A stretch of DNA of 64,000 bases, taken from the NCBI GenBank assembly GCA_000293845.2, contig ALYF01000001.1, positions 17,585 to 81,584 of the forward strand. Direction: 5' to 3'. The notes below the pieces were generated by a model. It was not told the DNA's origin and searched no databases. It was given only the letters and a program-made list of their open reading frames with translations. This document shows positions 19,086 to 28,248 of the stretch, piece by piece. Source of the DNA: an alpha proteobacterium IMCC14465. GTDB taxonomy: Bacteria > Pseudomonadota > Alphaproteobacteria > RS24. Both the position numbers and the translations under genes were made by a program. Each line of letters opens with the position of its first letter. Position 1 is the stretch's first letter.

Positions 19086-20252
19086 TTAGTTTAAACAATC
19101 CAAAATCTGTCTGGCTGTTTCCGAACTTGGATCGCCGGCTTCCGGCATCATGATATCATTGAGCGTTTTAAAAGCCTCAATCTGATGTAGTCGCGCACTA
19201 CTTGTTTCATCAAGTAATGGTGCCAATGCAACTGACAGGTTTTCAGCTGCACATCGTTTAAGAAGAAATTCAGGAATAATCGGCGCGTCCAATATAAGAT
19301 TAGGGATAACAACTGAAGGCGCTTTAGCTCTTCTCATGGCAAGATAGCCCATCCAGCGTTCAATATCATATCCTATGACAGTCGGCACACCAGCCAAGGC
19401 CAGTTCAAGAGACACCGTACCCGAAGCGGCAAGTGCAGCCGTCGCGCTCCCAAAAAGACCCAGCTTATCTTCTTCACCATCAATTAGAGTAATGTGAAAC
19501 TTCTCAACAATGCTTGGTTTATGATTTAACGCGCTTTCAATTTTATCTCGCACATGCGGGACCGCAGGAATAAACACGCGGAGTTTTTCTTCATTTTTCA
19601 GTAGCTGAAGTGTCTCCAAAAAAGGGGCGCTATGCCGATTGACCTCACTTAAACGGCTTCCCGGCAAGACAGCTAAAACACGCTCATCCTTAGCGATATT
19701 GTATTTCTTTTTAAACTTACTTACATGCGCCTTTGAAGGAAGGTTCGTAACAGCAGGATGACCGACATATCGGCATTCAGGCCCATCCAGTTTTTTAAAA
19801 ACACGAGGTTCAAACGGTAGCAGCCCCAAGATAAGGTTATAATAAGGCTTGATGGCCTTGGCCCGCTCTTGCCGCCAACCCCACACAGTCGGCGCACCAT
19901 ATTTAATCATGTTTATATCGGGACGTTGACTGCGAACCCGTTTCGCAACGCGAATTGCAAATTCCGGGCTATCAATAAAAACAACGGCATCTGTATCAGA
20001 TTTGAGAATTGCGGCGGCAGTTTCTTCAATCCGACGATTAATCAATTTAATCCGCGGGAGAATCTGAAACACCCCCATTACAGCAATATCTTCCATAGGA
20101 AAAATAGAATTGAGACCCGCCTTTGTCATCTCAACCCCGCCAACCCCAGAGAAAATAATATTAGGAATTTCTTGCTTAAGAGCAGCCATTAATCTGGCGC
20201 CGAGAAGATCACCAGAAGTTTCACCCGCAATAATCGTTAGCTGTAAACCCAT
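19086..20252 (-). CDS. lpxB: Lipid-A-disaccharide synthase
   Basis: LpxB joins UDP-2,3-diacylglucosamine and lipid X to form the lipid A disaccharide at the inner membrane. The 388-residue GT19 protein has IAGETSGDLLGARLMAAL at residues 8-25, SGVGGVEMTKAGL, VFIDSPEFAIRVAKR, TVWGWRQERAKAI, the catalytic-domain [12 protein letters not shown] and ASGTVSLELALAGVPTVIGY. It is the last gene of the minus-strand lpxD-lpxA-lpxI-lpxB set and overlaps lpxI by a single base (TAATG). Its end abuts gltA. Confidence 0.96.
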   Translation of the reverse strand: MGLQLTIIAGETSGDLLGARLMAALKQEIPNIIFSGVGGVEMTKAGLNSIFPMEDIAVMGVFQILPRIKLINRRIEETAAAILKSDTDAVVFIDSPEFAIRVAKRVRSQRPDINMIKYGAPTVWGWRQERAKAIKPYYNLILGLLPFEPRVFKKLDGPECRYVGHPAVTNLPSKAHVSKFKKKYNIAKDERVLAVLPGSRLSEVNRHSAPFLETLQLLKNEEKLRVFIPAVPHVRDKIESALNHKPSIVEKFHITLIDGEEDKLGLFGSATAALAASGTVSLELALAGVPTVIGYDIERWMGYLAMRRAKAPSVVIPNLILDAPIIPEFLLKRCAAENLSVALAPLLDETSSARLHQIEAFKTLNDIMMPEAGDPSSETARQILDCLN

Positions 20253-21097
20253 TAGGACTCTAAACCGATTAAGAAAACACCCAACTCATTCGCCCGCTTA
20301 ATACATGCGTCAATATCCACCAATTGCGTTTCTTCCCTGGCAAAGGCGATGCCGGCAAGACCAGCGAAAGATGCATTTTCAACAGTTGAAAGGCCTATAG
20401 TCGGCATATCTATGCGGCGATCTTGACCTGGCTTGGGTAGCTTAACCAAAACGCCTGCACGCTTATTCACACTTCCTCGTAAACTATGAGGTAGATTTGC
20501 GACACGCCCAAGCATTTCATCAGTTCCTTCAGGCCCCTCAATGGCGAGAACCTGTCCACGGCAAACGACACAACATTGACCAATATCCAAACGACCTATT
20601 GCTTCGGTAACAACACGCCCTGTTTTAATGTCAGCCTCATTCATTTTAGAAGGCTTGGACTTAGAAAGAACACCTGATGGCGCGATAATATCAGTTAAAA
20701 ATTCTCGCGCCTCATGAATGGTCACGCCGTGCTCTTCAAAAACACCTAGGAGGATCCGTAAAACTGCGTCATCACCAATACCACTGCGTTGCGCCTTTAA
20801 TGCAGCGCGAGCAAGAAATTTCATTGTTTGCAAATCGGGCACAAAACTAAAAAGATTAGGCCTTGTCACGCCACCAATAATCACAACGTCTTTACATTTA
20901 TATCTTTTAAGAGCTTTAAGTACCTGACTGACTCTCAGTAAGTGAAATTTACTATCAGTTCTAAGGTTTTGATCACAGGCGCCTATAATGCCGAAGACAC
21001 AGACTTCATAACCTTGATTGCGCGCAGCCTCAGCCACCAACCCTGGTAAAACACCTGCCCCGGCTATGACACCCAATCTTTTAGCGGTGCTTAACAT
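20252..21097 (-). CDS. lpxI: UDP-2,3-diacylglucosamine diphosphatase LpxI
   Basis: LpxI hydrolyses UDP-2,3-diacylglucosamine to lipid X and replaces LpxH in alphaproteobacteria. The 281-residue protein starts with LGVIAGAGVLPGLVAEAARNQG, has the VVIIGGVTRPNL region, GIGDDAVLRILLGVFEEHG, and the C-terminal GAGVLVKLPKPGQDRRIDMPTIG. These are the DUF1009/LpxI signatures. It lies between lpxA and lpxB, its normal place, 20 bases after lpxA, and overlaps lpxB by one base. Confidence 0.95.
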   Translation of the reverse strand: MLSTAKRLGVIAGAGVLPGLVAEAARNQGYEVCVFGIIGACDQNLRTDSKFHLLRVSQVLKALKRYKCKDVVIIGGVTRPNLFSFVPDLQTMKFLARAALKAQRSGIGDDAVLRILLGVFEEHGVTIHEAREFLTDIIAPSGVLSKSKPSKMNEADIKTGRVVTEAIGRLDIGQCCVVCRGQVLAIEGPEGTDEMLGRVANLPHSLRGSVNKRAGVLVKLPKPGQDRRIDMPTIGLSTVENASFAGLAGIAFAREETQLVDIDACIKRANELGVFLIGLES

Positions 21098-21117
21098 GAA
21101 TATTCACTTATAAATTT

Positions 21118-21915
21118 TTAGTTTTGCTGTGGCAAACATATGCCTCGCTTGTCGATAGATTTAATGAAATTTATTAAATCGTCAACCAGTGGCGTTCCAC
21201 CAAACTGTTCTTCTGCTTGTTGCACACGCGCTGTAAAAAAATCTGCATCAGATGATGATTGTATTAATTTATAGGCGTTTCTTAAATCATGAATATCTTC
21301 ACGTTTAAAATTTGCACGTTTAAGACCAACAAGATTTAACCCAGAAAGAATTGCTCTATCGCCAAGCACTGTGCCAAAGGGGATAACATTACCAGTAACC
21401 ATTGAACCGGCGCCAATAAATGAATATTTTCCGGCTTTGCAAAATTGATGAATAGCACTATGGCCACCAAATATAACATTATTTGCAACCTCAACATGCC
21501 CACCAAGAGTTGAATAATTCGCCATAACGACATTATCTTCAATCAAGCAGTCATGCGCAATATGAGTGCCAATCATAAATAAGCAGTTATTACCCACGCG
21601 GGTCAGTCCACCTCCACCCTCAGTACCAGGATTGATAGTAACAGCTTCACGAATACGATTATGATCACCAATCTCAAGATAGCTTAGCTCATTATTAAAC
21701 TTTAAATCTTGGGGTTTATGTCCAATAGAAGCATATGGGAAAATCTCATTTCCAACACCAATCGTTGTATATCCTGCAACACTTACATGAGAATGCAAAA
21801 CTGTGTTGTCACCAATTTTAACATTTGGGCCAACAACACAAAAAGGGCCTATTTGAACGCCCTCACCAATTTCTGCAGATTTATCCACCACTGAAGTCGG
21901 ATGTATAATACTCAT
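21118..21915 (-). CDS. lpxA: UDP-N-acetylglucosamine acyltransferase LpxA
   Basis: LpxA adds the first 3-hydroxyacyl chain of lipid A to UDP-GlcNAc from acyl-ACP. The 265-residue protein is a left-handed beta helix built of hexapeptide repeats from residue 1 to about 180 (IHPTSVVDKSAEIGEGVQIG onward), with the catalytic histidine in LFMIGTHIAHDC, and a helical C-terminus starting NLVGLKRANF. In most proteobacteria fabZ lies between lpxD and lpxA; here only 70 bases separate the two genes and fabZ is absent. Confidence 0.96.
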   Translation of the reverse strand: MSIIHPTSVVDKSAEIGEGVQIGPFCVVGPNVKIGDNTVLHSHVSVAGYTTIGVGNEIFPYASIGHKPQDLKFNNELSYLEIGDHNRIREAVTINPGTEGGGGLTRVGNNCLFMIGTHIAHDCLIEDNVVMANYSTLGGHVEVANNVIFGGHSAIHQFCKAGKYSFIGAGSMVTGNVIPFGTVLGDRAILSGLNLVGLKRANFKREDIHDLRNAYKLIQSSSDADFFTARVQQAEEQFGGTPLVDDLINFIKSIDKRGICLPQQN

Positions 21916-21985
21916 GTTACGATTACCTTTATCAGAGATTGGAAGGTATATTGCGTTAGATTCTATGCTGTGAAAACAAATTATT

Positions 21986-23026
21986 TCACTTACTTTTCAT
22001 TGGCTTCCGGATTTTAAGCAATCTACTCAATAAAGCTATCTCCTTGCGCCACTCAGATGCAGCTTGCGCAGGATAACCCGCAACTTCCTGACCCGCGGGA
22101 ACATTTTTAACAACTGTTGAAGCACCAAGAATACGCGCCCCTTTACCAACATGTATATGCCCGTTAAATGCTACCTGACCGCCGCACATAACATAATCCT
22201 CAATAATTGAGCTTCCGGCAAAACCAACCTGTCCCGCAATCAAGCAATGCCGACCAATCCTTACATTATGACCAACATGTACCTGATTATCGAGTTTTGT
22301 TCCCTCACCGATAACCGTGTCTTCAAGTGTTCCACGATCAATATCACTTCCCGCGCCGATATTGACATCGCTTTGAATAATCACCCGGCCAAGTTGAGGA
22401 ATTTTAACATGGCCAGATAAATCCGGGGCATACCCAAAACCATCCTGCCCAATAGACACATTCGGGTGAATATGAACATCATCACCAATAAGGGCATATT
22501 GAACGACACTATTAGCCCCGATAACTGACCGACGACCCACGACACAGCCAGGACCGATAACGACATTGGCACCAATCGTCGTTCCATCGCCAATTTCAAC
22601 CCCTGCACAAATCACGGTACCATAACCAATATCAACACCATCGCCGATAACAGAATCAGGAGATATTGGTTCTTTCTGAATACCAGCCACCGGCTTGGCA
22701 AGCGCCTGCTCAGGGAAGATTTTTTGCGCCATTAGCGCATAAGATTTATAGGGATTTTCAACATGAAGAATAGCAGACGGGCAATCAGATATATCCACAT
22801 CTTGCTTAGGAGAAATCAATAATGCCCCGGCTTTAGTCGCCGATAAGTCATTTTTGTATTTCGCATCATTGTAAAAAGCGATGTCATGCAGAGCTGCATC
22901 CGCCAAGCTTGAGACACCATTAATTGAAGCGTCTCCATCCCCATGTTTGATTTCTGCATTCAGAAACCCGGCTAATTCAGCAATCGAAAAATTCCGACCA
23001 GGGGGATAGAAACGACTATCAACCAT
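21986..23026 (-). CDS. lpxD: UDP-3-O-acylglucosamine N-acyltransferase LpxD
   Basis: LpxD adds the second 3-hydroxyacyl chain, to the amine of acylated UDP-glucosamine. The 346-residue protein has an N-terminal uridine-binding domain (DIAFYNDAKYKNDL, HVENPYKSYALMAQ), then a hexapeptide-repeat beta helix (GDGVDIGYGTVICAGVEIG onward) with the catalytic histidine in QVHVGHNVRIG, and a short helical end containing AAQAASEWRKEIALLSRL. It starts immediately after the skp stop. Confidence 0.96.
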   Translation of the reverse strand: MVDSRFYPPGRNFSIAELAGFLNAEIKHGDGDASINGVSSLADAALHDIAFYNDAKYKNDLSATKAGALLISPKQDVDISDCPSAILHVENPYKSYALMAQKIFPEQALAKPVAGIQKEPISPDSVIGDGVDIGYGTVICAGVEIGDGTTIGANVVIGPGCVVGRRSVIGANSVVQYALIGDDVHIHPNVSIGQDGFGYAPDLSGHVKIPQLGRVIIQSDVNIGAGSDIDRGTLEDTVIGEGTKLDNQVHVGHNVRIGRHCLIAGQVGFAGSSIIEDYVMCGGQVAFNGHIHVGKGARILGASTVVKNVPAGQEVAGYPAQAASEWRKEIALLSRLLKIRKPMKSK

Positions 23027-23566
23027 TTATTTTGCAGGTGCCTCGACCTTCACAGAACTCAGAACACCATCAAGGCGTTTTGTAGCCGTGTCTGTGATAT
23101 CAACATCAGGGCTACCGATAAGGACGGCACTGCGCTCGAGAATGGCAATAGCGCCCTTCTCGTTCATGATATCTTTAAGGATTGGGCTGAGACTTTTGAG
23201 AATTTCTGCTCTTGCAGAAGCAAGACCGGCATCAATCTTGCGCAATTCTTGTTGCAACTCCTGATTTTTGGCAATTTCTTCAAGCTTCAACTCATCGGCT
23301 TTAGCTTGCAACGCATCAGGCGCCATCATTGCCTTCTGGGAGTCGAGTTTCTGAACTTTGTCAGAAAGCTCTTTTTGGGCTTTATCTCTTTGAGACTTGA
23401 TTGCTTCTTGTTTCTTTTGAACCTGAGAAATCATGCTCTTACCTGCTTTAGAGTCAGCAAAGAGTTTCTCAATATTCAAAATCAGAACATTAGACTGAGC
23501 GAAAGCCTGTTGAGGTACACCAAGTAAAAACAGTGCGAACGAAAATATTACGAATTTTTTAAGCAT
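23027..23566 (-). CDS. skp: OmpH/Skp family periplasmic chaperone
   Basis: Skp holds unfolded outer-membrane proteins in the periplasm on their way to BamA. The 179-residue protein has a signal peptide with a hydrophobic core (FVIFSFALFLLGV) and a likely cleavage after AFA near residue 23, then the family opening SNVLILNIEKLFADSKAGK, and a long charged helical stretch (about residues 42-125) that forms the tentacle coiled coils. GAGGGAT precedes the ATG. It lies between bamA and lpxD, the standard position. Confidence 0.92.
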   Translation of the reverse strand: MLKKFVIFSFALFLLGVPQQAFAQSNVLILNIEKLFADSKAGKSMISQVQKKQEAIKSQRDKAQKELSDKVQKLDSQKAMMAPDALQAKADELKLEEIAKNQELQQELRKIDAGLASARAEILKSLSPILKDIMNEKGAIAILERSAVLIGSPDVDITDTATKRLDGVLSSVKVEAPAK

Positions 23567-23577
23567 TAATCCCTCTC

Positions 23578-25869
23578 TTAAAAACGTGTTCCTGCAGTGA
23601 AACGGAAAAACTGAGCACTATCATAGTCCTCTTCCGCTATGGGTCTGGCCAGATCGAAACGAACGGGGCCAAATGGTGATTTCCAGTTGAAAGTTACACC
23701 GTAACTCGCCCGGAAGGCCAACTCATCACGAACTTCACTGGCGGCAACATCTGTGTCACCAATAACACCAAAATCCGTGAAAATGTAAGTTTTAATTCCA
23801 AAATCTTTCGGGATACCGAGTGGGACTTTGGTTTCCAATGTGCCGACAAGATACTGCTTGGCACCCAGAACATAATCGGTTGTCAGATCTCGTGGGCCAA
23901 TACCCGACCTTTTGAAACCTCTAATGATTGAACCACCAACGAAGAAATTATCATTATAAGAAACGCCTTCATCCTCATAGTCATAAATATGACCACCGCT
24001 TAATTTGGCGTGGAAAATCCATTCTTCAAAAAACGGTCTATAGTAATCCGCGACCAGTGTTGTTCTAAGATAGGTCACGTCTCCTAATGGCGTGGCGATG
24101 TTCTGAGAAAAAATAAAATCCCAACCTTCTGTCGGGTCAATCACATCATCACGCTTATCGATTGTATAGCTATAGCCAAGCTGAACTTTTAACTCAGTAT
24201 ATGGTTCAAGATATGCCCCGAATTGAGGTGTGTAAGCATCATTAATCAGTTCATTCTCAGAGAGGCGAACAAAAACATTCAAGCGTGCATCTTCCGCAAC
24301 AGGAAACCCGATTGACCCACCAAGGCCAGTCTCGGATGTCTCCAGCGCGGCTTCTGTGTCATAATCAGTGGTCGTCCGGAAAACATCGACACTCGTAAAC
24401 AAATCTCGACTAAGGAAATAGGGCTCTGCAAAACGTAAGTTCAAAAATGTACGCTGGGAACTCAAAGAAGTTGAAAGGCTCAGCAACTGACCACGACCCA
24501 GTAGATTACGTTCCACGATAGAAAACTGAGTAGATAAATCTTCAACAGAAGAGTAACCGATACCAAAAGCTAATTCGCCCGTGGATTGCTCTTCAACATC
24601 AATATCCAAAATAACTGAATCTTCATCGTCACCGGGTGTTTCGGTTATTTCAACTTCACCAAAATAATTCAGCGCCTTGATGTTTCTCTCAGATTTATTG
24701 AGCAGAGCGCGGTTAAAGGCATCCCCTTCCCGCAGATACATTTCACGGCGAATAACACGGTCTTGGGTACGCACATTATTGTTCACATTAATGCGTTCAA
24801 CATAAACACGCGGACCTTCTTGAATACGGTAAGTAATATTTACAATCAAATCTTTGCGATTCCGGCGCACACGCGGGCGCACATCAGCAAAAGCATACCC
24901 CTTAGCCCCAAGCGCCTCGGTCAAGTCGTCAACAGTATCGTCAACTTTTTGGGAGTTATAGACACGCCCTGATTGATGACGAATAAGCTGCTCCAATTCG
25001 CTGATATTCACATCCTTCAGGCTGGTATCAATAAGAGAGTCACCAAATTGATATCTTTCACCCTCCTCAACATTGAAGGTTACGAAAAATTCTTTACCGT
25101 CACGCGTAAGCTCGGCGAAAGATGAAATCACACGAAAATCTGCATAGCCTTTACTCAGATAGAACCTGCGTAATAAGTCGCTATCATAGGCAATACGATC
25201 CGGGTCATATTTGTCATTAGAGGACAGGAAGCGCCACCAGCGTGACTCCGATGTCGACACTTCTTCACGCAAACGGTCATCATCAAACCTTTCATTGCCA
25301 ATGAAATTGATTGAGCGAACGCGGGTGGTTTCCCCCTCCTCAATCTCAAAAACAACATCCACACGATTTTGTGGTAATTGAATAACTTTAGGCTCAACCT
25401 TGGCGGAAAAACGCCCAGAACGTCGATAGAGTTCAACGAATTTCTCGACATCATTTTGAATTTTGGAGCGTGTATAAACCTGACGCGGGCGCAATGAGGA
25501 CTCTTCATAGAGGGCATCATCATCCAGCTTATCATTTCCCTCGAAAATAACGCGGTTGATAATCGGGTTCTCAACAACTGTGACGACCAGACCCCCGCGC
25601 TCACGTCTTATCGTAACATCGGCAAAAAGGCCTGAGGCAAACATAGACTTTAACGACTGATCGAGTAATACCGGATCTGCCGTCATGCCAGGTCTTAAAA
25701 TCATATACGACCGGACTGTCTCTGCTTCAACACGTTGGCTGCCTTCAACCTCAATGAACTGAATGCGCAAATCTTCAGTATTTTGTGTGTCTTCTTGAGC
25801 CGTCAAAGGCGTTGCCATGAGTATCACGGCAAAGAAAGTGATGAAGGCTAAAGGTCTATAATGTATCAT
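23578..25869 (-). CDS. bamA: Outer membrane protein assembly factor BamA
   Basis: BamA is the central barrel of the machine that inserts beta-barrel proteins in the outer membrane. The 763-residue protein has a signal peptide ending near TPLTAQ (residue 25), five POTRA repeats from about 30 to 420 (such as IQFIEVEGSQRVEAETVRSY and VRSINFIGNERFDDDRLREE), and a C-terminal 16-strand barrel with the conserved loop-6 region GGSIIRGFKRSGIGPRD (VRGF-type motif) and a terminal FRFTAGTRF ending in Phe, the usual barrel signal. Its neighbours rseP and skp are the classic context. Confidence 0.97.
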   Translation of the reverse strand: MIHYRPLAFITFFAVILMATPLTAQEDTQNTEDLRIQFIEVEGSQRVEAETVRSYMILRPGMTADPVLLDQSLKSMFASGLFADVTIRRERGGLVVTVVENPIINRVIFEGNDKLDDDALYEESSLRPRQVYTRSKIQNDVEKFVELYRRSGRFSAKVEPKVIQLPQNRVDVVFEIEEGETTRVRSINFIGNERFDDDRLREEVSTSESRWWRFLSSNDKYDPDRIAYDSDLLRRFYLSKGYADFRVISSFAELTRDGKEFFVTFNVEEGERYQFGDSLIDTSLKDVNISELEQLIRHQSGRVYNSQKVDDTVDDLTEALGAKGYAFADVRPRVRRNRKDLIVNITYRIQEGPRVYVERINVNNNVRTQDRVIRREMYLREGDAFNRALLNKSERNIKALNYFGEVEITETPGDDEDSVILDIDVEEQSTGELAFGIGYSSVEDLSTQFSIVERNLLGRGQLLSLSTSLSSQRTFLNLRFAEPYFLSRDLFTSVDVFRTTTDYDTEAALETSETGLGGSIGFPVAEDARLNVFVRLSENELINDAYTPQFGAYLEPYTELKVQLGYSYTIDKRDDVIDPTEGWDFIFSQNIATPLGDVTYLRTTLVADYYRPFFEEWIFHAKLSGGHIYDYEDEGVSYNDNFFVGGSIIRGFKRSGIGPRDLTTDYVLGAKQYLVGTLETKVPLGIPKDFGIKTYIFTDFGVIGDTDVAASEVRDELAFRASYGVTFNWKSPFGPVRFDLARPIAEEDYDSAQFFRFTAGTRF

Positions 25870-25881
25870 ATTGTTATGGCC

Positions 25882-27024
25882 TCAATTAAACAGGCTTATT
25901 TTGGAAACATCATTCCACGTCACGAAAACGAAGAGCATAATGACTATGGCAAGGCCGGCACGCATTCCGTATTCCTGAACTTTTTCAGGCATCGGTTTGC
26001 CAATAACGGCTTCATAGGAATAGAACAACAAATGCCCACCATCAAGCATTGGAATCGGAAACAAGTTAATCAGTCCGATACTCACGGAAATAAGCGCAAT
26101 CCAATTAAAAATCGCAACCCAGCCGAGAGAGGCCATCTGCCCTGATATTTGGGCAATTTTAACCGGTCCGCCAAGGGCATCAGCACTTTCACGACCAGAA
26201 ATAATACCGCCAAGCGACCTGAAAGTTTGCGTGATGATAAAAGTGGTTTCCGACACACCTTTACCAATTGCCGTAATCGGATCGTAATAAACCTTACTTA
26301 CGCGCGTTTGGTCTGGTCGGCTGGTAATACCGAGACGCCCAAGGCGGTATCGGTTACCAAAATTATCAACATCCTCGACCAATTCAGGACGTGCAATCAG
26401 CTCTATCTCCATGCCACCACGATTAACAACAAACACCAAATCGCGCTCAGGGTTCACAGATACGGTGCGCGCAACATCGTTGAAGCTTTCAACCGCAGTC
26501 CCGTCAATGGAAAGGATGAGGTCGCCAGGAATAAAACCCGCCTGTTCAGCCGCGCTGTTCTCGCCAATAGTGTCGACAATCGGCAGAGAAATTTGCTTAC
26601 CAACAAAAGTGAAAAGACAGGCATAAATGACAATGGCAAGAATGAAATTAGCCACAGGCCCCGCCGCCACAACTGCCGAGCGTTGCCATAGCGGTTTAAA
26701 ATGGAAAACATCTTTTTGATCGTCTTCAGTAAGTTCTTTTAGTTTTTCGCTGTCAGGACTACTGGCAGCGTCTTCATCACCATAGAACTTTACATACCCC
26801 CCGAGTGGGAGGAGCCCGATTTTCCATTGCGTGCCTTTTTTGTCCATCCATGAGTAGAGTGTCTTGCCAAAACCTACAGAAAAGGTTTCAACCCGCACAC
26901 CACATCTTCTAGCAACCCAGAAATGTCCCAATTCGTGGAAGAAAACCACAATCATAATGACAAAAAGAAAGGGAACAATAACTCCAAATACGGCGTTAAA
27001 GATAATATCCAAAACAGTCTCCAT
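25882..27024 (-). CDS. rseP: Site-2 intramembrane metalloprotease RseP
   Basis: RseP cuts membrane-bound anti-sigma factors and leftover signal peptides within the membrane. The 380-residue protein has the zinc motif HELGH at residues 30-34 in the first membrane helix, a PDZ domain around residues 125-220 (GFIPGDLILSIDGTAVESFNDV), and the third zinc-ligand motif LFPIPMLDGGHLLFY in a late helix. One PDZ domain is evident by eye instead of the two of E. coli. It lies between dxr and bamA. Confidence 0.95.
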   Translation of the reverse strand: METVLDIIFNAVFGVIVPFLFVIMIVVFFHELGHFWVARRCGVRVETFSVGFGKTLYSWMDKKGTQWKIGLLPLGGYVKFYGDEDAASSPDSEKLKELTEDDQKDVFHFKPLWQRSAVVAAGPVANFILAIVIYACLFTFVGKQISLPIVDTIGENSAAEQAGFIPGDLILSIDGTAVESFNDVARTVSVNPERDLVFVVNRGGMEIELIARPELVEDVDNFGNRYRLGRLGITSRPDQTRVSKVYYDPITAIGKGVSETTFIITQTFRSLGGIISGRESADALGGPVKIAQISGQMASLGWVAIFNWIALISVSIGLINLFPIPMLDGGHLLFYSYEAVIGKPMPEKVQEYGMRAGLAIVIMLFVFVTWNDVSKISLFN

Positions 27025-27092
27025 TAATCGGCAACAATGAATGCATTTATTAACATGGTTTTAGCATCCGTGTTTGTTTTTTTTACTCATTT

Positions 27093-28244
27093 TTACAGTG
27101 GGATACTGTCTAAAGCTTGGCGTCTGGCTGCCTCATTAATGGCAAAAACATCCTCTAAATCAGAAATATCAGCATCCATCATTTTACTCATCGTCACCTG
27201 AATAAGATTTGCAATATCCATAAAGCCAATTTGCGCTTTGCGGAAGGCTTCAACAGCGACTTCATTTGCCGCATTCATCACCGTCGGCATACCCCGCCCC
27301 GCATGCATCGCTTCATAAGCAAGCTCAAGACAGGGATAGCGATTGAAATCGGGAGCAAGAAAACTCAACTCACCCTCTGCCGCGAGGTCAAGCCCGGCAA
27401 TATCCGCATTCAGGCGTTCAGGCCAGCCCATACAATACGCTATAGGGATTTGCATGTCAGGCGTCCCCATATGCGCCATAACCGACCCATCATGCATGGT
27501 CAGCAACCCATGCATAATAGACTGAGGATGTATCAAAACTTTAAGCTTATCCGCTGGCACCGAAAACAGATGCTGCGCTTCAATGAGCTCGAGCCCTTTA
27601 TTTAGCATGGTTGCGGAATCAATAGATATCTTCTCACCCATCGGCCAGACAGGATGTTTTATTGCCATTTCCGGCGTCACCTCACCAATTTTATCCAATG
27701 GCATGTTTAAAAAAGGCCCGCCCGAGGCTGTCAGCGTCAGATGCCTGACATCATCAATTGATTTCGCAACAAGCAACTGGTGCAACGCATTATGCTCAGA
27801 ATCGACAGGCAACACAGTCGTGTTGTGCTTGGCGGCAATATCCATAAAAACTGAACCAGCCGCCACCAGACATTCTTTATTAGCGAGCATAACGATTGGA
27901 CAGTTTTCCAGAGCGGTCAAGGTCGGTCTTAAGCCGGAAAATCCGGTGATTGCGGCCATGACGCGATCAGCCGGATAAGCCGCCGCCGCCAGCACCCCCG
28001 CCTCACCACAGGCTGTTTCTATATCCAGCCCCGCTACCGCCATTTTAAAAGCATCGTAAGATGCTGCATCGGCAATCGCGGCAAAACTTGGTTTAAAGCG
28101 ATGACAAATTTCAGCGAGAAGCTCGACATTATGACCTGCCGTCACAGCAGAAACACTAAATTCGGTCGGATGAGAAGCAATGACCTGAAGGGTGCTGTCA
28201 CCTATAGACCCTGTCGCGCCCAAAATTGAAATCTTCTGTACCAT
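27093..28244 (-). CDS. dxr: 1-deoxy-D-xylulose 5-phosphate reductoisomerase
   Basis: Dxr makes 2-C-methyl-D-erythritol 4-phosphate, the committed step of the MEP isoprenoid pathway. The 383-residue protein has the NADPH motif ILGATGSIGDSTL at residues 6-18, LANKECLVAAG, the metal site in PVDSEHNALHQ, TASGGPFL, HPVWPMGEKISIDSATMLNKGLE split over its conserved block, and HPQSIMHG. It is followed by rseP and preceded, 4 bases away, by cdsA. Confidence 0.97.
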   Translation of the reverse strand: MVQKISILGATGSIGDSTLQVIASHPTEFSVSAVTAGHNVELLAEICHRFKPSFAAIADAASYDAFKMAVAGLDIETACGEAGVLAAAAYPADRVMAAITGFSGLRPTLTALENCPIVMLANKECLVAAGSVFMDIAAKHNTTVLPVDSEHNALHQLLVAKSIDDVRHLTLTASGGPFLNMPLDKIGEVTPEMAIKHPVWPMGEKISIDSATMLNKGLELIEAQHLFSVPADKLKVLIHPQSIMHGLLTMHDGSVMAHMGTPDMQIPIAYCMGWPERLNADIAGLDLAAEGELSFLAPDFNRYPCLELAYEAMHAGRGMPTVMNAANEVAVEAFRKAQIGFMDIANLIQVTMSKMMDADISDLEDVFAINEAARRQALDSIPL

Positions 28245-28248
28245 ATGC

